Notes: generated by a model from the sequence alone, not told the origin. A stretch of 7,003 nt of DNA from an uncultured Collinsella sp. (GCA_900754435.1 CAAECT010000195.1:1-7003), one strand, 5' to 3'; counted from the first letter of the stretch, positions 1-6,758 are shown. Made by a program: numbers and translations.

Positions 1-457
1 CACGGGTGGCGCGGTCGGTCCAGTCGAGCGCGCGCGTCATCTGCTCGGCGGCAACGACAAGCACATGCTTGGCTCGTCCTCGGGCGATATAGCCCTCGGC
101 AACATCGAGCGCAAATACGAAGCCGGCGCAGGCAGCCGAGACATCGAAGGCAGGGCACGTCGCGCCCAGTCGCTCAGCAACGGCACACGCCTCGGCGGGA
201 ACAAGGTGGTCACCCGTCGTCGTCGAACAGACGATAAGATCCAGCTGGCTCGCATCGATTCCGGACGTCTGGAGCGCTTGCTCGCTCGCTGCCACGGCAA
301 GGTCGTCGAGCGACTCGGTGGTGCACACATGACGGCTCTTGATGCCTGTGCGGGTAAAAATCCACTCATCCGAGGTATCGAGGAACTCGGACAGCTCGTC
401 ATTGGAAACACTGCGCTTGGGAAGCGCCGAGCCTGTTCCAAGAATCGTGAAACCCAT
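1..457 (-). CDS. fabH: Beta-ketoacyl-ACP synthase III (KAS III), 5' part only; 3' end beyond the left edge
   Basis: Only the first 152 codons lie in the window. The family condenses acetyl-CoA (or a branched acyl-CoA) with malonyl-ACP to start type II fatty-acid synthesis in the cytoplasm. Seen: the N-terminal thiolase-fold strand MGFTILGTGSALP, the family motif DTSDEWIFTRTGIKSRH at about 27-43, and the nucleophile region DVSAACAGF with catalytic Cys110 (Cys112 in E. coli FabH). His and Asn of the catalytic triad would fall outside the window. The ATG at 457-455 is chosen because AAGGAGG (470-464) sits 6 nt upstream of it; an in-frame GTG just before it (460-458) would be only 3 nt from that site. 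The gene is divergent from birA, and two palindromic repeats lie in its upstream region. The family call is firm; the chain-length or branched-chain preference cannot be read from this half. Confidence 0.93.
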   Translation of the reverse strand, partial: MGFTILGTGSALPKRSVSNDELSEFLDTSDEWIFTRTGIKSRHVCTTESLDDLAVAASEQALQTSGIDASQLDLIVCSTTTGDHLVPAEACAVAERLGATCPAFDVSAACAGFVFALDVAEGYIARGRAKHVLVVAAEQMTRALDWTDRATR

Positions 458-474
458 CACTAACCTCCTTTGAG

Positions 475-492
475 TTGTTGACGTGTTTACAT
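475..492. promoter_or_regulatory. Candidate operator box 1 in the fabH-birA spacer
   Basis: The 18-bp sequence TTGTTGACGTGTTTACAT matches box 2 (523-540) at 17 of 18 positions. Its core 476-491 is an imperfect palindrome: 5 of 8 symmetric pairs match. It lies 4 bp upstream of the fabH ribosome-binding site and just downstream of a possible fabH -10 element (TATCCT on the minus strand, 503-508), where a bound repressor could block transcription start. The regulator is unknown. BirA itself is unlikely because this BirA has no DNA-binding domain. Confidence 0.5.
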
Positions 493-522
493 CGACCAAG
501 AGAGGATAGCGCATTTTTCACC

Positions 523-540
523 TTGTTGACGTGTTAACAT
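523..540. promoter_or_regulatory. Candidate operator box 2 in the fabH-birA spacer
   Basis: The sequence TTGTTGACGTGTTAACAT is the better palindrome of the pair. Its core 524-539 matches TGTTnACnnGTnAACA, with 6 of 8 symmetric pairs. It would cover the -35 region of the possible fabH promoter, whose own -35 is poor, and it lies about 95 bp upstream of the birA start. Two copies of a symmetric motif 48 bp apart between two lipid-metabolism genes are best explained as binding sites for a dimeric regulator. Confidence 0.5.
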
Positions 541-615
541 TAAATTGTCCAAATGCGACAAAGGCTTCACATTGTGTCTATCTATCGACACCATTGCGTC
601 ATTCACTTATTCATT

Positions 616-622
616 AGGGAGG
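616..622 (+). promoter_or_regulatory. birA ribosome-binding site (decides the start)
   Basis: AGGGAGG lies 11 nt upstream of the ATG at 634. The upstream in-frame ATG at 553 has no purine-rich site before it, and the 27 residues it would add do not resemble a BirA N-terminus. Confidence 0.75.
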
Positions 623-633
623 TAGCAGCCGCT

Positions 634-1410
634 ATGGATGCCCAATTAACGATAGTCGACGTAACCGGATCGACCAACGATGACCTGCTCGAAGCAGGAA
701 AACAGGGAGCGCCGCACGGCACAGGACTTGCCGCCCGGACTCAGACAGCAGGACGCGGCCGACGCGGCCACAAGTGGGATTCAACCGCCGGCAATCTGTT
801 ACTCTCGATTGTCCTACGTCCTCGTGTTGATCCCGCCAAGTACTCTGGCCTTGCCGCCGTCAGCGGCCTAGCGGTGCTCGAGGCGCTCGAAAAGCAGGGT
901 CTTGCAAACGAGATTGGCCTCAAATGGCCCAACGACCTGGTCGCGCGAGGACGCAAGCTCGGCGGCATTCTGGTCGAAGCCGCACGCGATAACGAAGGCA
1001 ACCCCTTTGCGGTCTGTGGCATCGGCGTCAACGTGAACTATGTGCCCGCGGAGGTGCCCGATGGTGGCCTGCCGGCAATCGGTCTCTCGGACCTCAACGA
1101 GAACGTTCCCGCCGTCGATATGCTCCTCGATGAGGTCTATCACACCGTCGTAAACGCTGTAGACGCGTGGGCAGATCTGCTCAACGCCATGGAAGAAAAC
1201 GCCGGACCGCTCGCGCCCGTCCACGGCGAATATGTCGCTCACCTCAATTGGATTGGAAAGCACGTTATCGCCCGCTCCCCTGCCGGTGACGAGCAGGCGC
1301 GAGGCATCTTTAAAACCGTCGATACCTTTGGACGCGCGTGTATCGAAACGGAAGACGGCTTGCGATCCTTCCATTTTGAGGAGGCGTCGCTGCGCCCCTT
1401 GGGCGAATAG
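634..1410 (+). CDS. birA: Biotin--[acetyl-CoA-carboxylase] ligase, class I (no DNA-binding domain)
   Basis: This 258-residue cytoplasmic enzyme makes biotinyl-5'-AMP and transfers biotin to the carrier lysine of biotin enzymes such as AccB. Seen: GSTNDDLLEAG near residues 12-22, the biotinyl-AMP loop GRGRRG (40-45) followed by W48, the KWPND active-site motif (97-101), KLGGILVE (108-115), GIGVNVNY (129-136), and a small C-terminal domain from about 197 (GEY..., G-x-F rich) that matches the BPL C-terminal fold. The N-terminal winged helix of bifunctional BirA repressors is absent, so it should not bind an operator. Starting at 553 would give 285 residues, but there is no ribosome-binding site there. 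It is divergent from fabH and convergent with the ribosomal operon. It supplies active acetyl-CoA carboxylase to the pathway that FabH initiates. Confidence 0.93.
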   Translation: MDAQLTIVDVTGSTNDDLLEAGKQGAPHGTGLAARTQTAGRGRRGHKWDSTAGNLLLSIVLRPRVDPAKYSGLAAVSGLAVLEALEKQGLANEIGLKWPNDLVARGRKLGGILVEAARDNEGNPFAVCGIGVNVNYVPAEVPDGGLPAIGLSDLNENVPAVDMLLDEVYHTVVNAVDAWADLLNAMEENAGPLAPVHGEYVAHLNWIGKHVIARSPAGDEQARGIFKTVDTFGRACIETEDGLRSFHFEEASLRPLGE

Positions 1411-1462
1411 GGCGCCGCAGCCACCTACTCAGCAGCATTACCAGGCGGTCAAAACCCATCAT

Positions 1463-1505
1463 GCAAAACAAAAGAGCCCCGCTACCGTAATGGCAGCGGG
1501 GCTCT
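1463..1505 (-). terminator. Rho-independent terminator of the rpsL-rpsG-fusA-rpsJ operon
   Basis: AGAGCCCCGCT (1473-1483) pairs perfectly with AGCGGGGCTCT (1495-1505), giving an 11-bp GC-rich stem with an 11-nt loop that may close two further C-G pairs. Read on the minus strand the stem is followed by TTTGTTTT. On the plus strand it is followed by GTAAGC, so it works mainly for the minus-strand operon. It lies 21 bp past the rpsJ stop codon. birA transcripts would also reach the hairpin but would lack a U-run. Confidence 0.9.
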
Positions 1506-1526
1506 GTAAGCTATGAGCGATATCGC

Positions 1527-1835
1527 TTAGAGCTTGATGTCGATGTCGACGCCAGCGGGGAGGTCGAGACGCATGAGCGAATCAACGGTGCCCGAGGTGG
1601 GGTCGAGGATGTCGATGAGGCGCTTGTGGGTGCGCATCTCGAACTGCTCACGGGAGTCCTTGTTCACGTGCGGCGAGCGAATAACCGTGTACAGGTTGCG
1701 CTCGGTGGGCAGGGGGACAGGACCGGAAACGCGAGCACCGGTCTTCTGAGCGGTCTCGACGATGAGCTTCGCGGACTGATCGACGACCTCGTGATCATAG
1801 CCCTTGAGGCGAATGCGGATCTTCTGGGTAGCCAA
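1527..1835 (-). CDS. rpsJ: 30S ribosomal protein S10 (TTG start)
   Basis: The product has 102 residues, the usual length. S10 sits in the head of the 30S subunit and, in E. coli, also acts with NusB in transcription antitermination. Seen: [25 protein letters not shown] at the N-terminus, GPVPLPTE (39-46), the signature [26 protein letters not shown] (52-77), and the tail [11 protein letters not shown]. The start codon is TTG (1835-1833), supported by GGAGG (1846-1842) 6 nt upstream and by the normal [11 protein letters not shown] start; no ATG or GTG fits. It follows fusA after a 60-nt gap and is the last gene before a strong terminator. In many bacteria tuf precedes it and rplC follows it; neither is present here. 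Confidence 0.97.
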   Translation of the reverse strand: MATQKIRIRLKGYDHEVVDQSAKLIVETAQKTGARVSGPVPLPTERNLYTVIRSPHVNKDSREQFEMRTHKRLIDILDPTSGTVDSLMRLDLPAGVDIDIKL

Positions 1836-1853
1836 CTTAAACCTCCAAAGAGT

Positions 1854-1870
1854 GCGAGAGATGTTCTCGC
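1854..1870 (-). promoter_or_regulatory. Hairpin just upstream of the rpsJ ribosome-binding site
   Basis: GCGAGA (1854-1859) and TCTCGC (1865-1870) form a perfect 6-bp stem with a 5-nt loop in the fusA-rpsJ spacer. It ends 7 nt before the GGAGG of rpsJ and has no U-run, so it is not a normal terminator. It may be an mRNA processing or stability element, or may tune rpsJ translation. The structure is seen; the role is inferred. Confidence 0.35.
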
Positions 1871-1895
1871 GGATTACGTAACAGGGAGCTCGAAC

Positions 1896-3995
1896 TTAGG
1901 CGTTCTTGCTCATGACCTCGTCCACGATGGACTTGGGCGCGGGCTCATAAGAGTCGAACTGCATCGTGTAGGATGCACGGCCCTGGGTCTGGGAGCGAAG
2001 GTCGGTAGCGTAACCGAACATCTCGCCCAGCGGCACCTTGGCACGGATGAGCTTGCTGTTCTTGCGATCCTCCATGCCCTCGATCTTGCCGCGGCGACCG
2101 GAGAGGTTGCCCATAACGTCGCCCATGTACTGCTCGGGGGTCTCGACCTCGACAGCCATGATCGGCTCGAGCAGCTGCGGATCGGACTTCTTGAGAGCGT
2201 CCTTGATAGCCATGGAACCGGCGATCTTGAAGGCGGCCTCGGAGGAGTCGACCTCGTGGTAAGAACCGTCGAACAGGGTGACCTTAACGTCGAGGACCGG
2301 GAAGCCGGCGATAACACCGGTGTTCAGGGCCTCCTGGATGCCCTTGTCGATGGACGGGATGTACTCCTTGGGCACGACGCCGCCGACGATAGCGTTGACG
2401 AACTCGTAGCCGAAGCCCTCCTCCATCTTCTCGAGCTTGATGACGGCGTGGCCGTACTGACCGCGACCGCCGGACTGACGGACGAACTTGCCCTCAGCCT
2501 TCTCGACGTCGTGACCGGCGGTCTCGCGGTAGGCAACCTGGGGCTTACCGACGTTAGCGTCAACCTTGAACTCGCGGAGCAGACGGTCGACGATGATCTC
2601 GAGGTGCAGCTCGCCCATGCCGGCGATGATGGTCTGGCCGGTCTCGTGGTTGGTGGACACCTGGAAGGTCGGGTCCTCCTCGGCGAGCTTGGTCAGAGCC
2701 AGGGACATCTTGTCCTGCTCGGCCTTGGTCTTGGGCTCGATGGCAACGTCGATAACGGGCTTAGCGAACTCGATCTTCTCGAGGACGATCTCCTTGCCCT
2801 CGGCGCACAGGGTGTCACCGGTGGTGGAGTTCTTGAAGCCGACGCAAGCGACGATGTCGCCGGCGGCAGCGTCGTCACGGTCGATACGCTCGGCGGCGTT
2901 CATCTCGAGGATGCGGCCGAGACGCTCGCGCTGACCGTTGGAAGCGTTGACAACGTAGGAGCCGGACTCGGCGCGGCCGGAGTAAACGCGGACGTAGGTG
3001 AGCTTACCGACGAACGGGTCGGTCATGATCTTGAAGACCAGGCCGGAGAAAGGCTCGTCGAAGGAAGGATGACGCTGGATCTCCTCGCCGGTGTCCGGAT
3101 CGGTACCGGTGACGGCCTCAACGTCGAGCGGGCTGGGCAGGTAGTCGACGACAGCGTCGAGCAGCTCCTGAACGCCCTTGTTCTTGTAGGCGGAGCCCAC
3201 GAAGACGAGGTTGAGCTCGTTGGCCAGAACGCCCTTGCGCAGAGCAGCCTTGAGCTCCTCGACGGTGAAGTCCTCCTCCATGAGGATCTTCTCCATGAGC
3301 TCGTCGTCAAAGCTGGCAGCAGCGTCGAGGAGCTCCTCGCGCTTGGTGGCAGCGATGTCGGCAAACTCAGCCGGGATCTCGTCCATCGGCTCGGGGTAGG
3401 TCATGCCCTTCTCGTCGGCCTTGAAGTCCCATGCAGTCATGGTAACGAGGTCGATGACGCCCCAGAAGTTGTCCTCGGCGCCCATCGGGACCTGAGCGGC
3501 CACGGCGTTGGCGTCGAGACGATCCTTCATGGTCTCGATAGCGTTGAAGAAGTCAGCGCCCACGCGGTCATACTTGTTGATGAAGGCGATGCGGGGGACG
3601 TTGAAGGTAGAAGCCTGACGCCAAACGGTCTCAGACTGGGGCTGAACGCCAGCAACGGCGTCGAAGACGGCGACAGCGCCATCGAGGACGCGCAGGCAGC
3701 GCTCGACCTCGGCGGTGAAGTCAACGTGGCCCGGGGTGTCGATGATCTGGATGCGGTAGTCCTTACCGTCCTTGTTCCAGAAGCACGTGGTAGCAGCGGA
3801 GGTAATGGTTACGCCGCGCTCCTGCTCCTGAACCATCCAGTCCATGGTGGCAGCGCCCTCATGGACCTCACCGATCTTGTGGGTCTTACCGGTGTAGTAA
3901 AGAATACGCTCGGTCGTGGTGGTCTTACCGGCATCGATGTGGGCCATGATGCCGATGTTACGGGTATCGGAAAGCTTGTACTTAGGCTTAGCCAT
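1896..3995 (-). CDS. fusA: Translation elongation factor G
   Basis: This 699-residue translational GTPase moves tRNAs and mRNA through the ribosome after peptide-bond formation and, with RRF, recycles ribosomes. The length matches bacterial EF-G. Seen: P-loop AHIDAGKT (18-25), switch I with RGVTIT (60-65), DTPGH (86-90), the G4 motif NKYD (140-143) and G5 GSAY (267-270). Domain II ([19 protein letters not shown]) is followed by domains III-V, with the domain IV tip region [17 protein letters not shown] and the C-terminal [17 protein letters not shown]4 normally reads NKMD in EF-G; Tyr replaces Met here. The ATG at 3995 has AAGGAA (4006-4001) 5 nt upstream. It lies 19 nt after rpsG, as in a classic str operon. 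Its strong codon bias leaves a long stop-free frame on the opposite strand. Confidence 0.98.
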   Translation of the reverse strand: MAKPKYKLSDTRNIGIMAHIDAGKTTTTERILYYTGKTHKIGEVHEGAATMDWMVQEQERGVTITSAATTCFWNKDGKDYRIQIIDTPGHVDFTAEVERCLRVLDGAVAVFDAVAGVQPQSETVWRQASTFNVPRIAFINKYDRVGADFFNAIETMKDRLDANAVAAQVPMGAEDNFWGVIDLVTMTAWDFKADEKGMTYPEPMDEIPAEFADIAATKREELLDAAASFDDELMEKILMEEDFTVEELKAALRKGVLANELNLVFVGSAYKNKGVQELLDAVVDYLPSPLDVEAVTGTDPDTGEEIQRHPSFDEPFSGLVFKIMTDPFVGKLTYVRVYSGRAESGSYVVNASNGQRERLGRILEMNAAERIDRDDAAAGDIVACVGFKNSTTGDTLCAEGKEIVLEKIEFAKPVIDVAIEPKTKAEQDKMSLALTKLAEEDPTFQVSTNHETGQTIIAGMGELHLEIIVDRLLREFKVDANVGKPQVAYRETAGHDVEKAEGKFVRQSGGRGQYGHAVIKLEKMEEGFGYEFVNAIVGGVVPKEYIPSIDKGIQEALNTGVIAGFPVLDVKVTLFDGSYHEVDSSEAAFKIAGSMAIKDALKKSDPQLLEPIMAVEVETPEQYMGDVMGNLSGRRGKIEGMEDRKNSKLIRAKVPLGEMFGYATDLRSQTQGRASYTMQFDSYEPAPKSIVDEVMSKNA

Positions 3996-4014
3996 GTTAG
4001 TTCCTTACCTTAAC

Positions 4015-4488
4015 TTACCAACGATAGTGAGAGAACGCGCGGTTGGCCTCGGCCATCTTGAAGACGTCCTCACGCTTCTTGACGGAAGCGCCAAGACCGT
4101 TGGAGGCGTCGAGGATCTCGTTAGCGAGACGCTCGGCCATGGTCTTCTCCTTGCGAGCGCGGGAGAAGTTGACGATCCAGCGGATGCCCAGAGCGGTGGA
4201 ACGACGGGAGTTGACCTCCATCGGGACCTGATAGGTAGCGCCACCGACACGCTTGGGCTTAACCTCGAGCGTGGGCTTGACGTTGTCCATAGCCTTCTTG
4301 AAGGTAGCGAGAGCGTCGCCACCCTCGGACTTCTCGGCAACGATCTCGAAAGCGGTGTAAACGATGCGCTCAGCGGTGGCCTTCTTGCCGTCAAGAAGGA
4401 CCTTGTTGATGAGCTGAGTCACCAGGCGGTTGTTGTAAACGGCGTCAGGCTGAACCTCACGACGATTAGCTGCTGCACGACGCGGCAT
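4015..4488 (-). CDS. rpsG: 30S ribosomal protein S7
   Basis: The 157-residue product has the normal length. S7 nucleates assembly of the 30S head on the 3' major domain of 16S rRNA and touches the E-site tRNA. Seen: [43 protein letters not shown] (the S7 signature region, about 23-45), VGGATYQVP (81-89), the [23 protein letters not shown] helix, and the C-terminal FSHYRW. The ATG at 4488 is preceded by AAGGAG with about 7-8 nt spacing. It lies between rpsL (74-nt gap) and fusA (19-nt gap). In E. coli S7 represses its own operon by binding the rpsL-rpsG spacer; a short foldable spacer exists here too. Confidence 0.98.
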   Translation of the reverse strand: MPRRAAANRREVQPDAVYNNRLVTQLINKVLLDGKKATAERIVYTAFEIVAEKSEGGDALATFKKAMDNVKPTLEVKPKRVGGATYQVPMEVNSRRSTALGIRWIVNFSRARKEKTMAERLANEILDASNGLGASVKKREDVFKMAEANRAFSHYRW

Positions 4489-4562
4489 GTGAAATCTCCT
4501 TAAGTGTCTACCGTGCGGCGCTCAAGACGGCACACGGCGAAAGTATCAAAACGTTATCTGGC
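4489..4562 (-). promoter_or_regulatory. rpsL-rpsG intercistronic leader, possible S7 feedback site
   Basis: The 74-nt spacer contains alternative inverted repeats: CCGTG (4511-4515) with CACGG (4533-4537), or GTGC (4513-4516) with GCAC (4530-4533). In E. coli the equivalent spacer binds S7 and mediates translational feedback. Only position and folding potential support that role here; the stems are short. Confidence 0.25.
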
Positions 4563-4940
4563 TTATTTGGCCTTGGGGCGCTTAGCACCGTACTTGGAAC
4601 GGGCCTGCAGACGGTTCTGGACCGGAGCAGCGTCGTAGGCGCCACGGATGACGTGATAACGGACACCAGGGAGGTCACGGACACGACCGCCGCGGACGAG
4701 CACGATGGAGTGCTCCTGCAGGTTGTGGCCCTCACCCGGGATGTAAGCAGTAACTTCGATGCCGTTGACAAGGCGAACACGGGCAACCTTACGAAGAGCC
4801 GAGTTCGGCTTCTTGGGGCTCGTGGTGAAGACGCGGGTGCACACGCCGCGCTTCTGGGAGTTGTGCTGCAGAGCAGCGTTCTTGGACTTCTTGGGTACGG
4901 AACGACGGCCCTGGCGAACCAGCTGGTTAATAGTAGGCAA
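4563..4940 (-). CDS. rpsL: 30S ribosomal protein S12 (TTG start; Arg at position 88)
   Basis: The 125-residue product lies at the 30S decoding centre and controls accuracy of tRNA selection. Seen: [41 protein letters not shown] (29-57), [13 protein letters not shown] (66-78), [19 protein letters not shown] (82-100), and the C-terminal [11 protein letters not shown]. Lys43, a streptomycin-resistance hotspot, is normal. Position 88 is Arg (codon CGT, 4679-4677), where E. coli and M. tuberculosis have Lys. Asp89, the equivalent of the residue that RimO methylthiolates in E. coli, is kept. The start is TTG at 4940, supported by AAGGAG (4952-4947) with a 6-nt spacer and by the standard N-terminus. 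It is the first gene of the operon, with a promoter 94 nt upstream. Confidence 0.98.
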   Translation of the reverse strand: MPTINQLVRQGRRSVPKKSKNAALQHNSQKRGVCTRVFTTSPKKPNSALRKVARVRLVNGIEVTAYIPGEGHNLQEHSIVLVRGGRVRDLPGVRYHVIRGAYDAAPVQNRLQARSKYGAKRPKAK

Positions 4941-4996
4941 AGCGTACTCCTTCTCGAATGATTCCAGCTTTCTGTAAAGTGCAACGGCTTGAATCG

Positions 4997-5014
4997 AGGG
5001 GTCAGCATCCCCCT
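4997..5014 (-). promoter_or_regulatory. Small GC hairpin in the rpsL 5' leader
   Basis: AGGGG (4997-5001) and CCCCT (5010-5014) can pair across an 8-nt loop near the 5' end of the predicted rpsL leader RNA of roughly 87 nt. It has no U-run in either direction. It could affect mRNA stability or be a protein-binding site, or be chance. Confidence 0.2.
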
Positions 5015-5033
5015 ACGAAACACGCAGTTCGAT

Positions 5034-5062
5034 AGGATACGTGGCGTTAGCTGTGCCGTCAA
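5034..5062 (-). promoter_or_regulatory. Housekeeping (sigma-70 type) promoter of the rpsL operon
   Basis: Read on the minus strand, TTGACG (5062-5057) and TATCCT (5039-5034) are separated by exactly 17 bp. Transcription should start near 5027, giving a leader of about 87 nt before rpsL. The -35 matches the TTGACA consensus at 5 of 6 positions. Location directly upstream of a four-gene translation operon supports it. No other equally good promoter was seen in this spacer. Confidence 0.75.
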
Positions 5063-5117
5063 CAGACCACGCCGCCGGGCGTATCCCAAAATAGCTATAT
5101 TTCCGCAAAGCCTCCAT

Positions 5118-5154
5118 AAAAGGAATCCCCCGCCTGTGCGCAAGTGCCCATTCC
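5118..5154 (-). repeat. Dispersed hairpin repeat, copy A
   Basis: This spacer segment is related to copy B at 6882-6917. Identical blocks are AAAAGGAATCCCC (13 bp), CTGTGCGC (8 bp) and ATTCC at the far end; one base is inserted and the rest of the left arm differs. On the minus strand it begins GGAAT, ends ATTCC and is followed by TTTT. It can fold with a 5-bp outer stem and an inner CUUG/CAGG stem. It lies about 17 bp past the anti-sigma gene terminator and could be a weak second terminator or a small mobile hairpin. Confidence 0.5.
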
Positions 5155-5171
5155 AGCCGTCCATGTAACGC

Positions 5172-5204
5172 AAAAATGGCCGCTTCCTCTAGCAGGAAGC
5201 GGCC
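5172..5204 (-). terminator. Rho-independent terminator of the ECF sigma/anti-sigma operon
   Basis: GGCCGCTTCCT (5178-5188) and AGGAAGCGGCC (5194-5204) form a perfect 11-bp stem with a 5-nt loop. Read on the minus strand it is followed by ATTTTTG. It starts 7 bp past the stop codon of the anti-sigma gene and separates that operon from the rpsL promoter. Confidence 0.92.
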
Positions 5205-5211
5205 TCAGACC

Positions 5212-6288
5212 TTACGAATAGACGATGGTAAAGGGTACTTCTGTTTCGGTCTCTCCTGTTGATGTGTACCTCGTGCCCTCAAGGGTTACCGAGACCACTT
5301 GATTGACATTGATCAGCTTTGTCGGAACCGAGATGTTCTCCCCGCTATTGCGCGTCAGCGAAAAATAGGAATTGTACGCGCCTGCAGCATCGTCTTCGAT
5401 AATCTGCTCCGATCCATCCTTGTAGGTAACGGTCAACTTTTTCGTGACTGCGTCAATGCCCAGATCATCGATGTGCGTCTGGATGGAAAACGGGCTGATC
5501 TCGAGAGGCGAGTCACCGGAGCGGAGTTCCTTTGTATCGACATACGCTCCAATATTGAACTCGGGTGTCGACGCCTCAAACTGCCTCGCACTCTCACCTT
5601 CACCCTCGGTCCAGTGGATATTCCAGGTGACCGCATGTTGAAAATCTCGCTCGCGATCCATAGCGGCAAAGTACATCGTACCATTAATGACCGTGTCGCT
5701 TGATGTGTCTTTATCAATGGTGCAGCGTGTATCAGCCCATTCCTCGCCGAAGTTCATGCTGGGTGTACTGACGCCCCCTTCTTCTTCACCATAGAGAACA
5801 AGTTCGCCAAGCTCTGCCGCCGGCTTGTAGTAGTTAACGCCATTCGGATTGGACAATGTAAACGTCACAGCACCGCAACCGTTCTCGTCGATTGCCATCT
5901 CATGAATGTCGAGCGTATAGCCGTTGCCCTCGACGGACAGATTGACCTTCTGGACTGCACCCTCCAGGCTTTGGGGCGCGATACCATCACCAAACTCTCT
6001 GGTGTAGGTATATTTCGTCCCCGACGAGCCGCCATTTGTCCAGGTAACGGACTCTCCGTTGCCATGGTTTCCCCAGGCAGAGGCAAAATAACTGGAATTG
6101 ACAACAGCGTAGGCGACCCCTCCGGTCGCCAGCACTCCGGCAAGACATCCGATTACGGCAACATACAGAGGCTTCGCGTGACCCTTTCGGCGAAGCGGCT
6201 CGCCAGCAGCGGCATAAAGAACACGGTCAGCAAGATCGCTATCGGCTTGGACGGACTCGAAGGCCTGCTTGATCTGGTTGGATTTCAC
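5212..6288 (-). CDS. Single-pass membrane protein, probable anti-sigma factor of the adjacent ECF sigma (DUF4179-like architecture)
   Basis: This 358-residue protein has three parts: a cytoplasmic segment 1-40 (MKSNQIKQAFESVQADSDLADRV..., ending in RRKGHAK), one membrane helix at about 41-63 (LYVAVIGCLAGVLATGGVAYAVV), and a large extracytoplasmic domain 64-358 rich in beta-type sequence. Positive charges before the helix predict N-inside topology. The ectodomain has two cysteines, Cys138 and Cys189, that could form a disulfide, and the stretch SPLEISPFSI (260-269), which recalls ectodomains of DUF4179/DUF5643-type proteins. The start is GTG at 6288, with GGAGG 6 nt upstream inside the sigma gene. 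The 50-nt overlap implies translational coupling. The layout fits an anti-sigma factor that holds the sigma at the membrane and senses an envelope signal. No catalytic motif or protease site was recognised, and the family name is from recall. Confidence 0.75.
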   Translation of the reverse strand: MKSNQIKQAFESVQADSDLADRVLYAAAGEPLRRKGHAKPLYVAVIGCLAGVLATGGVAYAVVNSSYFASAWGNHGNGESVTWTNGGSSGTKYTYTREFGDGIAPQSLEGAVQKVNLSVEGNGYTLDIHEMAIDENGCGAVTFTLSNPNGVNYYKPAAELGELVLYGEEEGGVSTPSMNFGEEWADTRCTIDKDTSSDTVINGTMYFAAMDRERDFQHAVTWNIHWTEGEGESARQFEASTPEFNIGAYVDTKELRSGDSPLEISPFSIQTHIDDLGIDAVTKKLTVTYKDGSEQIIEDDAAGAYNSYFSLTRNSGENISVPTKLINVNQVVSVTLEGTRYTSTGETETEVPFTIVYS

Positions 6289-6757
6289 GGTCGCCCTCCT
6301 CTAGGATGAACTTGAGCTTCGATCTGCCGCGAGCTAAACGCGTTCGAACGGTCGCGGCTGGCACATGCAGTAACTCGGCAATTTCTGAAGTCGAGAAGCC
6401 CAGATAGTAATAGAGCACGATAGGAATACGGAATCGCTCCGGAAGTCGCATAACGTCTGACAGGACCGCCTTGGTCTCCTCCTGCGCCGTCGAAAGCGAA
6501 TCGGCCAGATTCTCAATATCCTCCACGCGCCTCCACGGCTTTCGAAAGAGAGATTTACATTCATTGATCGTGACCCGGATAAGCCATCGACGAAGATGCT
6601 CCCAGTTTTCAAATTGCGCGTCGCTTTTGAGCAACTTAAGAAAGACGTCTTGAGCGACATCGTCGGCGTCAGCGCGATCACGCAGATACGTCAATGCGAT
6701 CCGAAACACGACATCCCGGTGGTCTTCGACCGCCTGTCTAAAAGCTTGTTCTTCCAT
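6239..6757 (-). CDS. RNA polymerase sigma factor, ECF (sigma-70 family group 4)
   Basis: The 172-residue protein holds only the sigma-2 and sigma-4 domains, as ECF sigmas do. Seen: region 2 at about 5-75, with the core-binding helix RDRADADDVAQDVFLKLL (26-43) and the -10 recognition stretch WLIRVTINECKSLFRKPWRR (58-77); an acidic linker (79-96); and region 4 at about 104-152 with LPERFRIPIVLYYYLGFSTSEIAELL and the helix-turn-helix HVPAATVRTRLARGRSKLK that should read the -35. The ATG at 6757 is preferred; a GTG at 6763 lies inside the ribosome-binding site. It is followed by, and overlaps, a membrane protein that is probably its anti-sigma. A TGAAAC/CGTATC promoter upstream suggests autoregulation. 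The regulon and the signal cannot be told from this window. Confidence 0.92.
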   Translation of the reverse strand: MEEQAFRQAVEDHRDVVFRIALTYLRDRADADDVAQDVFLKLLKSDAQFENWEHLRRWLIRVTINECKSLFRKPWRRVEDIENLADSLSTAQEETKAVLSDVMRLPERFRIPIVLYYYLGFSTSEIAELLHVPAATVRTRLARGRSKLKFILEEGDREIQPDQAGLRVRPSR

Positions 6758-6758
6758 A

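Noticed and set aside
65..463. Open frames on both strands over fabH
   Set aside because: They are shadows. The true minus-strand frame runs off the left edge and encodes an unmistakable FabH with the ACAGF active site.
545..591. Short inverted repeats TTGTC/GACAA (545-561) and GTGTC/GACAC (574-591) in the birA leader
   Set aside because: Stems of only 5 bp are expected by chance, and no U-run or ribosome-binding site sequestration follows. No convincing birA promoter could be assigned here either.
553..633. 27-residue N-terminal extension of BirA
   Set aside because: There is no ribosome-binding site before 553, no similarity to BirA or to a helix-turn-helix, and a good site (616-622) precedes the ATG at 634.
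868..1374. 168-codon minus-strand frame opposite birA
   Set aside because: It is antisense to conserved BirA motifs and has no matching domain.
1626..4013. A 795-codon open frame on the plus strand, opposite fusA and part of rpsJ
   Set aside because: It is the antisense shadow of strongly codon-biased genes. The translation is low-complexity (rich in L, G, V, D), lacks known domains and has no ribosome-binding site.
4508..5173. A 221-codon minus-strand frame overlapping rpsL
   Set aside because: It is an out-of-frame shadow of rpsL extended into the spacer. The product is rich in Ser/Arg/Thr without motifs, and it would cross the rpsL promoter.
5299..5703. Plus-strand frames opposite the anti-sigma gene
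   Set aside because: They have no convincing start signal or domain, and the minus-strand gene has a membrane helix, coupling to the sigma gene and its own terminator.
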